This document shows, in pieces, positions 41,422 through 51,800 of a stretch of DNA of 64,000 bases (its first letter is position 1; every line of letters starts with the position of its first letter). This DNA comes from DASXMT01 sp963803065. GTDB lineage: Bacteria; Actinomycetota; Acidimicrobiia; Acidimicrobiales; RAAP-2. Both the position numbers and the translations under genes were made by a program. The notes under the pieces were generated by a model. That model saw only the letters and a list, made by a program, of their open reading frames with translations. It made no database searches and was not told where the DNA came from. The stretch covers positions 372,001 through 436,000 of the forward strand of contig CAWDKW010000004.1 in the NCBI GenBank assembly GCA_963803065.1. The letters are read 5' to 3'.

Positions 41422-42537
41422 ATGAATTTCGCCTTCAGTGAGGAGCAGGACGAGCTACGGACGGCCGTCCATCGGTTCCTCGAGGACAAGTCGCCCGAGA
41501 CCGAGGTCCGGCGCTTGATGGAGACCACCGAGGGCTACGACAAGGCCGTCTGGAGCCAGATGGCCGACCAGCTCGGCCTGCAGTCGCTGACCATCCCCGA
41601 GGAGTTCGGCGGATCGGGGTTCAGCTACGTGGAGCTGATCGTGGTGCTCGAGGAGATGGGAGCCGCGCTGTTGTGCGCACCGTTCTTCTCCACCGTTGCC
41701 CTCGGAGCCAACGCCCTACTCACCTCAGGCGACGATGCGGCCAAGGCCGACCTGCTCCCGGGCATCGCCTCGGGTGAGACCATCGCCACGCTGGCTTTCA
41801 CCGAAGACAGTGGGAGGTGGGACATCGAGGGAGTCACCCTCGCCGCCTCGGCGTCGGGTGGCGGCTGGACGTTGAACGGGCACAAGTCGTTCGTCCTCGA
41901 CGGTCATGTGGCCGACGTCATCCTGGTCGTGGCCAGAACCGACGCCGGCGTCAGCCTGTTCTCGGTGGCCGGCGAGGCCGACGGGCTGTCCCGGACGCCC
42001 CTGGCAACCATGGACCAGACCCGCAAGCAGGCCCGATTGGAATTCGATGGGACACCGGCCCGACTGATCGGGACCGAGGGGGGAGCCGAGGCCGGCCTGT
42101 CGAAGACGCTGGACCTGGCCGCAGTGGCCCTGGCTGCCGAGCAGGTCGGCGGCGCGCAGCGTTGCCTGGACACGGCCGTCGAGTACGCCAAGACCCGCAT
42201 CCAGTTCGGCCGGCCCATCGGCAGCTTCCAGGCCATCAAGCACAAGTGTGCCGACATGTTGCTCGAGGTGGAGTCGTCCAAGTCCGCCGCGTACTACGCC
42301 GGGTGGGCGGCGGCCGAGGACTCCGACGAGCTCCCGGTGGTGGCCAGCTTGGCCAAGTCCTACTGCTCGGAGGCCTACTTCCACGCCGCAGCCGAGAACA
42401 TCCAGATCCACGGAGGGATCGGCTTCACCTGGGAGCACCCAGCCCATCTGTACTTCAAGCGGGCGAAGTCCTCGGAGCTGTTGTTCGGCGACCCGGCCTA
42501 CCACCGGGAACTGCTGGCCCAGCGCATCGGGATCTGA
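41422..42537 (+). CDS. Acyl-CoA dehydrogenase family protein
   Basis: 371 residues from ATG 41422 (MNFAFSEEQDELRTAVHRFLED). The fold is complete: PEEFGGSGFSYVEL, LAFTEDSGRWDIEGV in place of the usual AxTEP, LNGHKSFVLDGHVADVILVVART, the R-x-QFGRPIGSFQAIKH helix and ENIQIHGGIGFTWEHPAHLYFKRA. The catalytic base position, usually Glu before the final helix, falls in AKSSELLFG. It resembles the small FadE subunits of actinobacteria that often work as alpha2-beta2 pairs with a second FadE; no partner is adjacent. Substrate unknown. Confidence 0.9.
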   Translation: MNFAFSEEQDELRTAVHRFLEDKSPETEVRRLMETTEGYDKAVWSQMADQLGLQSLTIPEEFGGSGFSYVELIVVLEEMGAALLCAPFFSTVALGANALLTSGDDAAKADLLPGIASGETIATLAFTEDSGRWDIEGVTLAASASGGGWTLNGHKSFVLDGHVADVILVVARTDAGVSLFSVAGEADGLSRTPLATMDQTRKQARLEFDGTPARLIGTEGGAEAGLSKTLDLAAVALAAEQVGGAQRCLDTAVEYAKTRIQFGRPIGSFQAIKHKCADMLLEVESSKSAAYYAGWAAAEDSDELPVVASLAKSYCSEAYFHAAAENIQIHGGIGFTWEHPAHLYFKRAKSSELLFGDPAYHRELLAQRIGI

Positions 42538-42598
42538 ACGGCGCCGTCTGGACGGGGCTCGTCGACCGCATGGGGCGAGAAGGGGCGATACTGGGGGT

Positions 42599-42850
42599 AT
42601 GGCCCCCGAAGACGGAGACGGCACCAGCACCTGGTCGGATCCGCGTGCGTCGGCCGAGGACCGCGATCGGTTCGCCAACCTGGTCCAGTACCACTATGCC
42701 CATGGCCGGCTCTCGGCCGACGACTTCGATGACCGCCTCGATCGCGTCCTGGCCGCCCGCACCCTGGGCGACTTGTACAAGATCTGCCGGGATCTGCCCT
42801 TCCCTCCCCCGGAGACCGATGTGTCGCGCCGTCGGTTCCGCCGCCGCTGA
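42599..42850 (+). CDS. DUF1707 domain protein
   Basis: 83 residues. A single DUF1707 (SHOCT-like) domain, RFANLVQYHYAHGRLSADDF followed by DDRLDRVLAARTLGDLYKICRDLP, occupies residues 20-70. The tail is basic (SRRRFRRR). ATG 42599 has GATACT 6 nt upstream, a weak -10. In actinobacteria this domain is usually attached to membrane segments; here it stands free. Function unknown. Confidence 0.82.
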   Translation: MAPEDGDGTSTWSDPRASAEDRDRFANLVQYHYAHGRLSADDFDDRLDRVLAARTLGDLYKICRDLPFPPPETDVSRRRFRRR

Positions 42851-42917
42851 CCCCGAGCTGGCCCTGATCCGAAGCCCGGTCCAACACCCGCTGATTTCCA
42901 GTCCCGTCCAACTGACG

Positions 42918-42923
42918 TATCGT
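42918..42923 (+). promoter_or_regulatory. -10 box of the gene at 42931 (leaderless)
   Basis: TATCGT, 7 nt before ATG 42931. Confidence 0.5.
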
Positions 42924-42930
42924 TCCCGGA

Positions 42931-43623
42931 ATGACTGACGCCCGACGTACCCTCAGCTGGCTGTTGCTCGTTCTCGTGGGCGTGGTCACCGCCGGAGCGG
43001 CGTTCCTGGCCGTCTACTACGCGCCGTCGCAACCGGCCGCCAGCTTGAACCTCGCAGTCGCGAGCACCCAGGCGGCGACCAGCTACACCGAGAACTTGAA
43101 GCAGGTCTCGACGACGAACGGGACCGGGGTGCTGCACCTCGTGCTGCAGGCGCCCGACCGGTTGGCCGGCTACGAACAGGCAACCGGCCGCCGCTCCTAC
43201 CTGGTGGTGGTGGGTGACACCGTGTACCAGAGCGTGGCCACGTCGATCACCTCTTCCATCACCACCCACCGCTTCTACGTCCAGCACGTCCCCAACCCCA
43301 TCAGCCAGGTCGACCCGCTGCCCTCGTACCTCGGCCTCGTGAGCCGGGCCAAGTCGATCCACCAGAACGGTTCGGTGTACAGCTTCACCCTGGCCACCAC
43401 GACCGGGAAGCTGGCCCAGCTCCACTACACGGTGACCGGTGAGTACGTCTCGAGGATCGACGTCAACCTCCCGGGCTCGGTCACCCGGATCGACCTCACC
43501 CGGATCAACTCCTCGCCTCCGGTCACGCTCCCGGCCAAGTCGTCGATACGCACCGGTAGCCCCCCGAGCAGCACGACGACCACCGCGCCGCCGTCCACCA
43601 CCCCCACGACCACCGCTCCGTAG
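42931..43623 (+). CDS. Hypothetical exported or membrane-anchored protein
   Basis: 230 residues, no family named with confidence. The N-terminus has a hydrophobic helix (LSWLLLVLVGVVTAGAAFLA) with no lipobox cysteine and no clear cleavage site, so it may remain anchored. The middle 140 residues alternate hydrophobic and polar residues (GVLHLVLQAPDRLAGYEQ, YLVVVGDTVYQSV, YSFTLATTTGKLAQLHYTVTG), as in the LprG/LppX-like half-barrels that carry lipids; that resemblance is only in pattern. The C-terminal 30 residues are Thr/Pro/Ser-rich. Wall-associated location is likely. Confidence 0.75.
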   Translation: MTDARRTLSWLLLVLVGVVTAGAAFLAVYYAPSQPAASLNLAVASTQAATSYTENLKQVSTTNGTGVLHLVLQAPDRLAGYEQATGRRSYLVVVGDTVYQSVATSITSSITTHRFYVQHVPNPISQVDPLPSYLGLVSRAKSIHQNGSVYSFTLATTTGKLAQLHYTVTGEYVSRIDVNLPGSVTRIDLTRINSSPPVTLPAKSSIRTGSPPSSTTTTAPPSTTPTTTAP

Positions 43624-43633
43624 GGCCGTTCGG

Positions 43634-44341
43634 CTAGCGGGCTCCCCCGTCCCCCGGCGCCCCTTCGACCCGTTCGATGCCCTCGTCGATGGCCCGCCGT
43701 AGCGCTCGGGCGTGGGCACCCGGGTCGTCGGCCTCGGTCAACCAGCGGACGACCACGAAGTGGCGGGCTCCTGCGCCCACCATGGCGCCGACCGTGTCCG
43801 GGGCCGCGCCTCCCGTGACCCACACCGGCCAGGGAGACCGGCCCACCGCCGCAGTGACGTAGCCGAGCCCGGTGCCGGGCCGACCCGGCTTGGTCGGAGT
43901 GGCCGCCACCGGCCCGGCGGAGACGTAGTCGACCGGTGCGGGTGGCCCACCGGATGGGCCGATGGCGGCATCGAGCTCATCGACTGCATGGGTGGACAGG
44001 CCGACCAACGCGCCGGGACCGACCACGCGCCGCGTATCGACCACTGACATGTCGTCCTGGCCGACGTGGACGCCGTCGGCCCCGGTCTCGCCGACGAGGT
44101 CGGGACGATCGTTGATGATGAAGGGCACGCCGTGATCGGCGCACACCTTGCCGGCCAGCGTGGCCCGCTTGACCAACTCGGGTTCGGGAAGCAGCTTGTC
44201 GCGGAGCTGCACGATGTCGACGCCCCCGCCGATGCAGGCGGCCAAGAACGCTTCGAGGTCGGAGCGGTCGGCGGTGCACAGGTAGAGACGTCGGGTGGTC
44301 AGCGACCAGGCGTCCCTGGTTTCGATCACCGGTGCGGTCAC
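43634..44341 (-). CDS. thiE: Thiamine-phosphate synthase
   Basis: 235 residues from GTG 44341. It joins the thiazole and pyrimidine phosphates to thiamine phosphate. TIM-barrel landmarks are DIVQLRDKLL, FIINDRPDLVGETGADGVHVGQDD, VGLSTHAVDELDAA, DYVSAGPVAATPTKPG and VWVTGGAAPDTVGAMVGAGARHFVVVRW. The conserved VGxGPxxxTxTK reads SAGPVAATPTK, as in genuine ThiE. The last strand reads VVRWL rather than VVSAI, a small departure. No TPP riboswitch fits the 40 nt before it; it may be read through from the HhH-GPD gene upstream. Confidence 0.9.
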   Translation of the reverse strand: MTAPVIETRDAWSLTTRRLYLCTADRSDLEAFLAACIGGGVDIVQLRDKLLPEPELVKRATLAGKVCADHGVPFIINDRPDLVGETGADGVHVGQDDMSVVDTRRVVGPGALVGLSTHAVDELDAAIGPSGGPPAPVDYVSAGPVAATPTKPGRPGTGLGYVTAAVGRSPWPVWVTGGAAPDTVGAMVGAGARHFVVVRWLTEADDPGAHARALRRAIDEGIERVEGAPGDGGAR

Positions 44342-44381
44342 AGCCAGGGCGGAAGGAAGGCCTGGTTCCGGTGGGCCGGGC

Positions 44382-45302
44382 TCAAGCCGTGCCCGTTGCC
44401 GGGGAGCTCGTCGCGGCCGCGCCCCGCACCCCGGCCTTCTTCGTGGCCTCGGCCGCGCCCGGCATCGCGGCCTTCTTCGTGGCCTCGGCCGCGCCCGGCA
44501 TCGCGGCCTTCTTCGTGGCCGACACCTTCCCTGTGCTCTTGCCAGCCCTCTTCCCTGCCGCCGCCGCCCCGGGCACCGCTGCAGCCCGCTTGGCGGCCGT
44601 CTTCTTGGCTGCGGCCTTGCCCGGCACCTTTGCCGTCACCTTGATGGCGGGCTTTCCGGATGCCTTGACCGACGTCTTGACCGAAGCCTTGGCCTTCGCT
44701 TCCGCCTTCATCTGCTGCTTGTACTGGCGGACCTTGGCCAGCGCGTCGCGGGAGTCGATGTCGGCCACGGAGCGGAACGACCCCGGCTCACCGAAGGGCG
44801 CCGAGGCCTCCTCCCACCCCGGTGGACGGACGCCGAATTGCTTCCCCAGGAGGGCGACAAAGATGCGGGCCTTTTGCTCGCCGAAGCCGGGCAGCGCCTT
44901 GATGTTGGCCAGGAGCTCGGCACCGTCCTTGGCCGTGGTCCACGCGGCCGCCGCGTCACCGCCGTAGTCGTCGACGATCAGCTGGCACAGTTCCTGTACA
45001 CGCCGGGCCATGGAACCGGGGAACCGGTGGAGCGCCGGTGGGATGCTGAACAGCCCGGCCAGCTCGTCGGGGTCCATGGAGGCCACGGCGCCCACGTCGA
45101 GCGTGCCCCCGAGGCGCTCTTTGAGGTCGGCCGGCGACCTGAAGGCACGCTCCAGTGGAATCTGCTGGTCCAGCACCATGCCGATCAGCAGAGCCAGGGG
45201 ATCGCTGGCCAGCAGTGTATCGGCCGTCTCGTCACCGGCCAGGGCCAGCGACCGAGGAGCATTCCGTCTCGTTGGACTGGTCACGATACGAGAGTCTGGC
45301 AC
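44382..45302 (-). CDS. HhH-GPD base-excision repair family protein with Lys/Ala-rich tail
   Basis: 306 residues; GTG 45302 or GTG 45284 are possible starts. Residues 1-200 match the actinobacterial HhH-GPD-type base excision repair protein: LLIGMVLDQQIPLERAF (Gln-Gln as in the helix before the HhH), LPGFGEQKARIFVALLGKQFG as the hairpin, ending in PPGWEEASAPFGEPGSFRSVADID. The catalytic Asp of canonical HhH-GPD glycosylases is not evident. The C-terminal 100 residues are made of Lys, Ala, Pro and Gly (KAAAKKTAAKRAAAVPG, then repeated ATKKAAMPGAAE), like histone H1 or HupB tails, and probably bind DNA without specificity. Confidence 0.85.
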   Translation of the reverse strand: MPDSRIVTSPTRRNAPRSLALAGDETADTLLASDPLALLIGMVLDQQIPLERAFRSPADLKERLGGTLDVGAVASMDPDELAGLFSIPPALHRFPGSMARRVQELCQLIVDDYGGDAAAAWTTAKDGAELLANIKALPGFGEQKARIFVALLGKQFGVRPPGWEEASAPFGEPGSFRSVADIDSRDALAKVRQYKQQMKAEAKAKASVKTSVKASGKPAIKVTAKVPGKAAAKKTAAKRAAAVPGAAAAGKRAGKSTGKVSATKKAAMPGAAEATKKAAMPGAAEATKKAGVRGAAATSSPATGTA

Positions 45303-45312
45303 GGGATCCTGG

Positions 45313-48072
<2,760 letters not shown>

Positions 48073-48251
48073 AGCCCCATGTTCCCACTCCAATGGGGAC
48101 AATTGAAATCTCTGGCGGGTGAACACTGGGTAACAAGACCGGTGCCCTCGCCAGGTCCTGTGGTCGCCGGGCCCCGTCGTCGGGCCCTGAGTCCGGCGCC
48201 GTAGTCGGCGTTATGAGCGACCCCAGGGAGCGGAGCGGGCATGCTTGTCCG

Positions 48252-48773
48252 ATGACCCGACGCACGACAGCGGCCGACCCATCGCAGGGATCCCTGCTCG
48301 AAGTGGAGCCGGCTACGGCGGCCGGCCCGGTCCCGGCGCCTGGTGGGGGGCCGGTGACCGAAGTGTACACCGATGGCGCCTGCCGGGGGAACCCGGGTCC
48401 GGGCGGGTGGGCGTGGGCCGTCGACGGCGGACCGTTCGCCAGCGGCAGCGAGCCGCGCACAACCAACCAGCGCATGGAGGTCCGTGCCGTGATCGAGGCC
48501 CTTCGGGCTCTCTCGGGCCCGGTGCACGTAGTGAGCGACTCGACCTACGTGGTGAACTGCTTCCGCCAGAAGTGGTGGGTCGGCTGGCGACGCCGCAACT
48601 GGCGCAACTCCCAGGGCAAGCCGGTGGCCAACCGCGACCTGTGGGAGTCGCTGTTGACGTTGGCTCTCGATGACGGCCGACCGGTCACCTTTTCATGGGT
48701 GAAGGGCCATTCCGGGGACAAGATGAACGATCTGGTCGACCGCCTGGCCACTGAGGCCGCCGATCGCCAGTAG
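48252..48773 (+). CDS. rnhA: Ribonuclease HI
   Basis: 173 residues from ATG 48252 (a CATGCT -10-like box 6 nt upstream); ATG 48213 is an alternative adding 13 residues. The RNase H core starts at VTEVYTDGACRGNPGPGG (first Asp), then RMEVRAVIEALRAL (Glu), VVSDSTYVVNCF (Asp), FSWVKGHSGDKMNDLVDRLATEA (His and last Asp), the complete DEDD set, with the basic handle WWVGWRRRNWRNSQGKPVAN. It removes RNA from RNA-DNA hybrids. The N-terminal 35 residues are a Pro/Ala-rich extension. Divergent from aceE. Confidence 0.95.
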   Translation: MTRRTTAADPSQGSLLEVEPATAAGPVPAPGGGPVTEVYTDGACRGNPGPGGWAWAVDGGPFASGSEPRTTNQRMEVRAVIEALRALSGPVHVVSDSTYVVNCFRQKWWVGWRRRNWRNSQGKPVANRDLWESLLTLALDDGRPVTFSWVKGHSGDKMNDLVDRLATEAADRQ

Positions 48774-48812
48774 GGCCACTACGGGGCCTTGGCGCGGCCC
48801 TCCCGCTCCCCG

Positions 48813-48818
48813 TACTCT
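48813..48818 (+). promoter_or_regulatory. -10 box of the SDR gene at 48825 (leaderless)
   Basis: TACTCT, 6 nt before ATG 48825. Confidence 0.5.
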
Positions 48819-48824
48819 GCTCGG

Positions 48825-49592
48825 ATGGAGATCAAAGGAAGCTCAGCCATCATCACCGGGGGCGCATCGGGCCTCGGCGAGGCCACGGTCAGGAAGCTCG
48901 CGTCCGAAGGCGCCCGGGTCACGATCCTCGACCGTAACGGGGAACAGGCGGCCGCAGTGGCGAAGGAGGTCGGAGGAGACACCAACTACGTCGCCGGCGA
49001 CGTCACCAATCCCGAGGACTGCCAGCGGGCGGTCGACCAGGCGGCCGAAGGAGGCACGCTGCGGATGGCGGTGAACTGCGCCGGTACCGGATGGGTCGGC
49101 CGGGTCATAAACCGGGATGGATCACCTCACGATCTGGGTGCCTTCCAGTTCATCCAGAACCTCAACGTCATCGGAACGTTCAACGTGATGACACGGGCGG
49201 CCTCGGCCATCGCCCAGACCGAGCCCGGGGTCGACGGCGAGCGCGGCGTCATCGTCAACACGGCGTCAGTGGCCGCCTTCGACGGACAGATCGGCCAGCT
49301 CGCCTACTCGGCCTCCAAGGGGGCGGTGGTGGGGATGACCCTGCCGGCGGCCCGGGACCTGTCGGTGGTCGGCATCCGGGTCGTGGCCATCGCCCCGGGG
49401 CTGTTCGATACCCCACTCTTGTCGATGCTGCCCGAGGAGCAACGCGACACCCTTGGCCATTCGGTGCTCTTCCCCAAGCGCCTGGGACAACCGGTCCAGT
49501 ATGGCGAGCTGGTCGCCCACATCGCCCAGAACAGCTATCTCAACGCCGAGGTCATCCGGCTCGACGGCGGGATCAGGATGCCGCCCAAATAG
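48825..49592 (+). CDS. SDR oxidoreductase, 3-hydroxyacyl-CoA dehydrogenase type 2-like
   Basis: 255 residues from ATG 48825 (MEIKGSSAIITGGASGLGEATVRKLA). It has TGGASGLG, ILDRNGEQAAAVAKE (Asp for NAD), NCAGTG, NTASVAAFDGQIGQLAYSASKGAV (Ser and Tyr-x3-Lys) and IAPGLFDTPLLSMLPEEQRDTLGHSVLFPKRLG. The long loop VINRDGSPHDLGAFQFIQNLNVIGTFNVM and this ending are typical of the HSD17B10/type 2 L-3-hydroxyacyl-CoA dehydrogenase group, so a beta-oxidation or branched acyl-CoA role is likely. Confidence 0.9.
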   Translation: MEIKGSSAIITGGASGLGEATVRKLASEGARVTILDRNGEQAAAVAKEVGGDTNYVAGDVTNPEDCQRAVDQAAEGGTLRMAVNCAGTGWVGRVINRDGSPHDLGAFQFIQNLNVIGTFNVMTRAASAIAQTEPGVDGERGVIVNTASVAAFDGQIGQLAYSASKGAVVGMTLPAARDLSVVGIRVVAIAPGLFDTPLLSMLPEEQRDTLGHSVLFPKRLGQPVQYGELVAHIAQNSYLNAEVIRLDGGIRMPPK

Positions 49593-49615
49593 CACGCCAG
49601 CAGCTGGCTCGGCCG

Positions 49616-49672
49616 GGCTGGCGGCGGCTGGCCCGGCTGGCGGCGGCTGGCCCGGCTGGCGGCGGCTGGCCC
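49616..49672 (+). repeat. 19-bp tandem repeat, 3 copies
   Basis: Three exact copies of GGCTGGCGGCGGCTGGCCC at 49616, 49635 and 49654, in the intergenic region after the SDR gene. Confidence 0.95.
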
Positions 49673-49774
49673 CGGCAGCGTAGATGGGTGGGGGCGGAGC
49701 ACGAGGCACATCGCCCCCATGCACCCGCCCGACCGTGCAGGCGGCCGAACCGGGGACTCCTGTCACCTCGGGTC

Positions 49775-49780
49775 TACGCT
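49775..49780 (+). promoter_or_regulatory. -10 box of the DUF2203 gene (leaderless)
   Basis: TACGCT, 6 nt before ATG 49787. Confidence 0.5.
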
Positions 49781-49786
49781 TCGCGG

Positions 49787-50206
49787 ATGCGGTACTGGAC
49801 CGTGGCCGAAGCCGGTGCGGAGCTGCCGCGCCTCAGGATGCTCATCGACGTCATCGCGGCGGCTGCCTCCCAGAGCAGGGCAGCAGCCGCCAACGGGCAT
49901 TCGCTGTCGACCAACGGAACCGGGCCGGGCTCGGCCGATGTACCGGGCGGCTCCGGGCCCGAACCCGGGGGCTCGGGAACCGACGAACCGCCTGTCGATG
50001 TCCAGTCGGCCCTCGCCGAGTTGGCCGAGAAGGGGATCGTCCTGCGGGACGCGGAGACCGGTCTCGTCGACTTCCCGGCCATCACCGAAACGGGCGTGGT
50101 CTACCTTCTGTGCTGGAAGCGGGACGAGGACGAGCTCGGCTGGTGGCACTTTGCCGAGGAGGGTTTTGCCGGGCGCAGGCCGCTCCCGGTACCCCCGGAC
50201 CTGTGA
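49787..50206 (+). CDS. DUF2203 family protein
   Basis: 139 residues. It starts RYWTVAEAGAELPRLRMLID and ends with the family core GIVLRDAETGLVDFPAITET, then VYLLCWKRDEDELGWWHF and EEGFAGRRPLP, the DUF2203 signature. An insert rich in Gly, Ser and Pro (about residues 38-70) separates the two helical halves. No known function. It precedes lpd by 67 nt on the same strand but lpd has its own -10-like TAGTCT (50254-50259). Confidence 0.85.
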   Translation: MRYWTVAEAGAELPRLRMLIDVIAAAASQSRAAAANGHSLSTNGTGPGSADVPGGSGPEPGGSGTDEPPVDVQSALAELAEKGIVLRDAETGLVDFPAITETGVVYLLCWKRDEDELGWWHFAEEGFAGRRPLPVPPDL

Positions 50207-50273
50207 CCGGGGCGTGGCCTCGCCGACCCGGCAGCGGGCATGTGACGGACCATTAGTCTGGTGCCGATCAGCA

Positions 50274-51800
50274 GTGACTACGGAGGTGGTTCCGACGGCA
50301 CCCGAGGCGACAGCGCAACAGAGAGCGCAACCGAGAGCATCGGGGACGACCGGATCGGCATCCGGAGAGGGCACGGCGACATCCTTTGACGTGGTGGTGA
50401 TCGGCGGGGGGCCCGGAGGTTACGCGGCGGCCCTGTACGCCGCGCTGACCGATCTGTCCGTCGCTGTCATCGAGTTCGACAAGGTCGGCGGCACCTGTTT
50501 GCACCGCGGCTGCATCCCGGCCAAGCAGTTCTTGGAGACGGCCTCGGTCTTCCGGACGGTGGCCGGGTCGGCGGAGTTCGGGGTGACGAGCGGTTCCGGT
50601 GCCCATACGGCACCGGTCGTCGACTTCGCCGTGAGCCAGGGCCGGAAGCAGAAGGTGGTCAACCAGCTGTTCAAGGGCCTGTCCGGCCTCATGAAAGGCC
50701 GGGGAATCACCGTCTTCGCCGGTACGGGGACCCTCCTGGCCGATCACCGGGTCCGAATCGACGGCAACGACGGTTCCACCAGCGAGATTCTCGGGTCCGA
50801 CATCATCCTGGCCGCCGGCTCGGTCCCGCGGACCATCCCCAACTTCGAGGTGGACGGCACCCTGGTGATGACCTCGGACGAGGTGCTCGACCTGAAGGAG
50901 CTCCCCGGGACGGTCGCCGTCATCGGCGGTGGCGCCATCGGCTGCGAGTTCGCATCCATGCTGTCGGACCTCGGGTCCCAGGTGACCGTCCTCGAGGCCC
51001 TGCCGGCCATCCTCAACGGGTGCGACGAGGACGTGGCCGCGGTGGTGTCGCGGTCGTTCCGCAAGCGGGGGATCGACGTCAAGGTGGGCGTGCAGATCCA
51101 CGGACACAGCCCCAATCGCACCGGCGGGGGCACGGTGATCTCCTACGGGGAGGGCGAGACCCTGCCCGTGGACGCGGTCGTCGTGTCGGTCGGTCGTGCC
51201 CCGCGGACCAAGGGCCTGCTGGGGGAGGGTTCCGGGGTCGTGCTCGACGAGCGGGGCTTCGTGGTGGCCGATTCCTACATGCGCACCGCGGCCCCGGGGG
51301 TGTGGGCGGTGGGCGACCTGGTGGCCGGCACGCCGCAGCTGGCCCACGTGGGGTTTGCCGAGGCCATCGTGGTGATCAAGAGCATCCTGGGCGAGCCGGT
51401 GACGCCCGTCGCCTACGACCGGGTGCCGTGGGCCATCTACTGCCACCCGGAAGTCGCCTTCGCCGGCTACACCGAAGCCGCCGCCCGGGCCGCCGGTATC
51501 GACGTGGTGGTGAAGAAGGACCCCATGGGCGGCAACAGCCGGGCCCGGATCATCGGGGACACCGAGGGCCTGGTCAAGGTGATCGCCGAGAAGCGCCCGG
51601 ATGGAACCGCTGGACCGATCGTCGGCGTGCACATGGCCGGCCCGTGGGTCACCGAGCAATTGGGCGCCGGGTACCTGGCTGTCAACTGGGAGGCCACACC
51701 GGACGAAGTGGCACAGTTCATCCAGCCGCATCCCTCGTTGTCGGAGACGTTCGGCGAGACGGTGCTGGCCCTGACCGGAAGGGGGCTCCACGTTGCCTGA
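50274..51800 (+). CDS. lpd: Dihydrolipoyl dehydrogenase (E3)
   Basis: 508 residues from GTG 50274; GTG 50286 is also possible. It reoxidises dihydrolipoamide of 2-oxo acid dehydrogenase complexes. The FAD motif is VVIGGGPGGYAAALYAA, the redox disulfide is GGTCLHRGCIPAKQ, the NAD motif is VAVIGGGAIGCEFASML, then APGVWAVGDLVAG and the C-terminal dimer segment HPSLSETFGE. The catalytic His precedes Pro in QPHPSLSE as usual. About 40 disordered residues precede the FAD domain. Its stop overlaps the E2 start, so E3 and E2 are made together. Confidence 0.96.
   Translation: MTTEVVPTAPEATAQQRAQPRASGTTGSASGEGTATSFDVVVIGGGPGGYAAALYAALTDLSVAVIEFDKVGGTCLHRGCIPAKQFLETASVFRTVAGSAEFGVTSGSGAHTAPVVDFAVSQGRKQKVVNQLFKGLSGLMKGRGITVFAGTGTLLADHRVRIDGNDGSTSEILGSDIILAAGSVPRTIPNFEVDGTLVMTSDEVLDLKELPGTVAVIGGGAIGCEFASMLSDLGSQVTVLEALPAILNGCDEDVAAVVSRSFRKRGIDVKVGVQIHGHSPNRTGGGTVISYGEGETLPVDAVVVSVGRAPRTKGLLGEGSGVVLDERGFVVADSYMRTAAPGVWAVGDLVAGTPQLAHVGFAEAIVVIKSILGEPVTPVAYDRVPWAIYCHPEVAFAGYTEAAARAAGIDVVVKKDPMGGNSRARIIGDTEGLVKVIAEKRPDGTAGPIVGVHMAGPWVTEQLGAGYLAVNWEATPDEVAQFIQPHPSLSETFGETVLALTGRGLHVA

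Noticed and set aside
44342..44381. TPP riboswitch before thiE
   Set aside because: Only 40 nt separate thiE from the upstream gene, and no thi-box sequence is visible.
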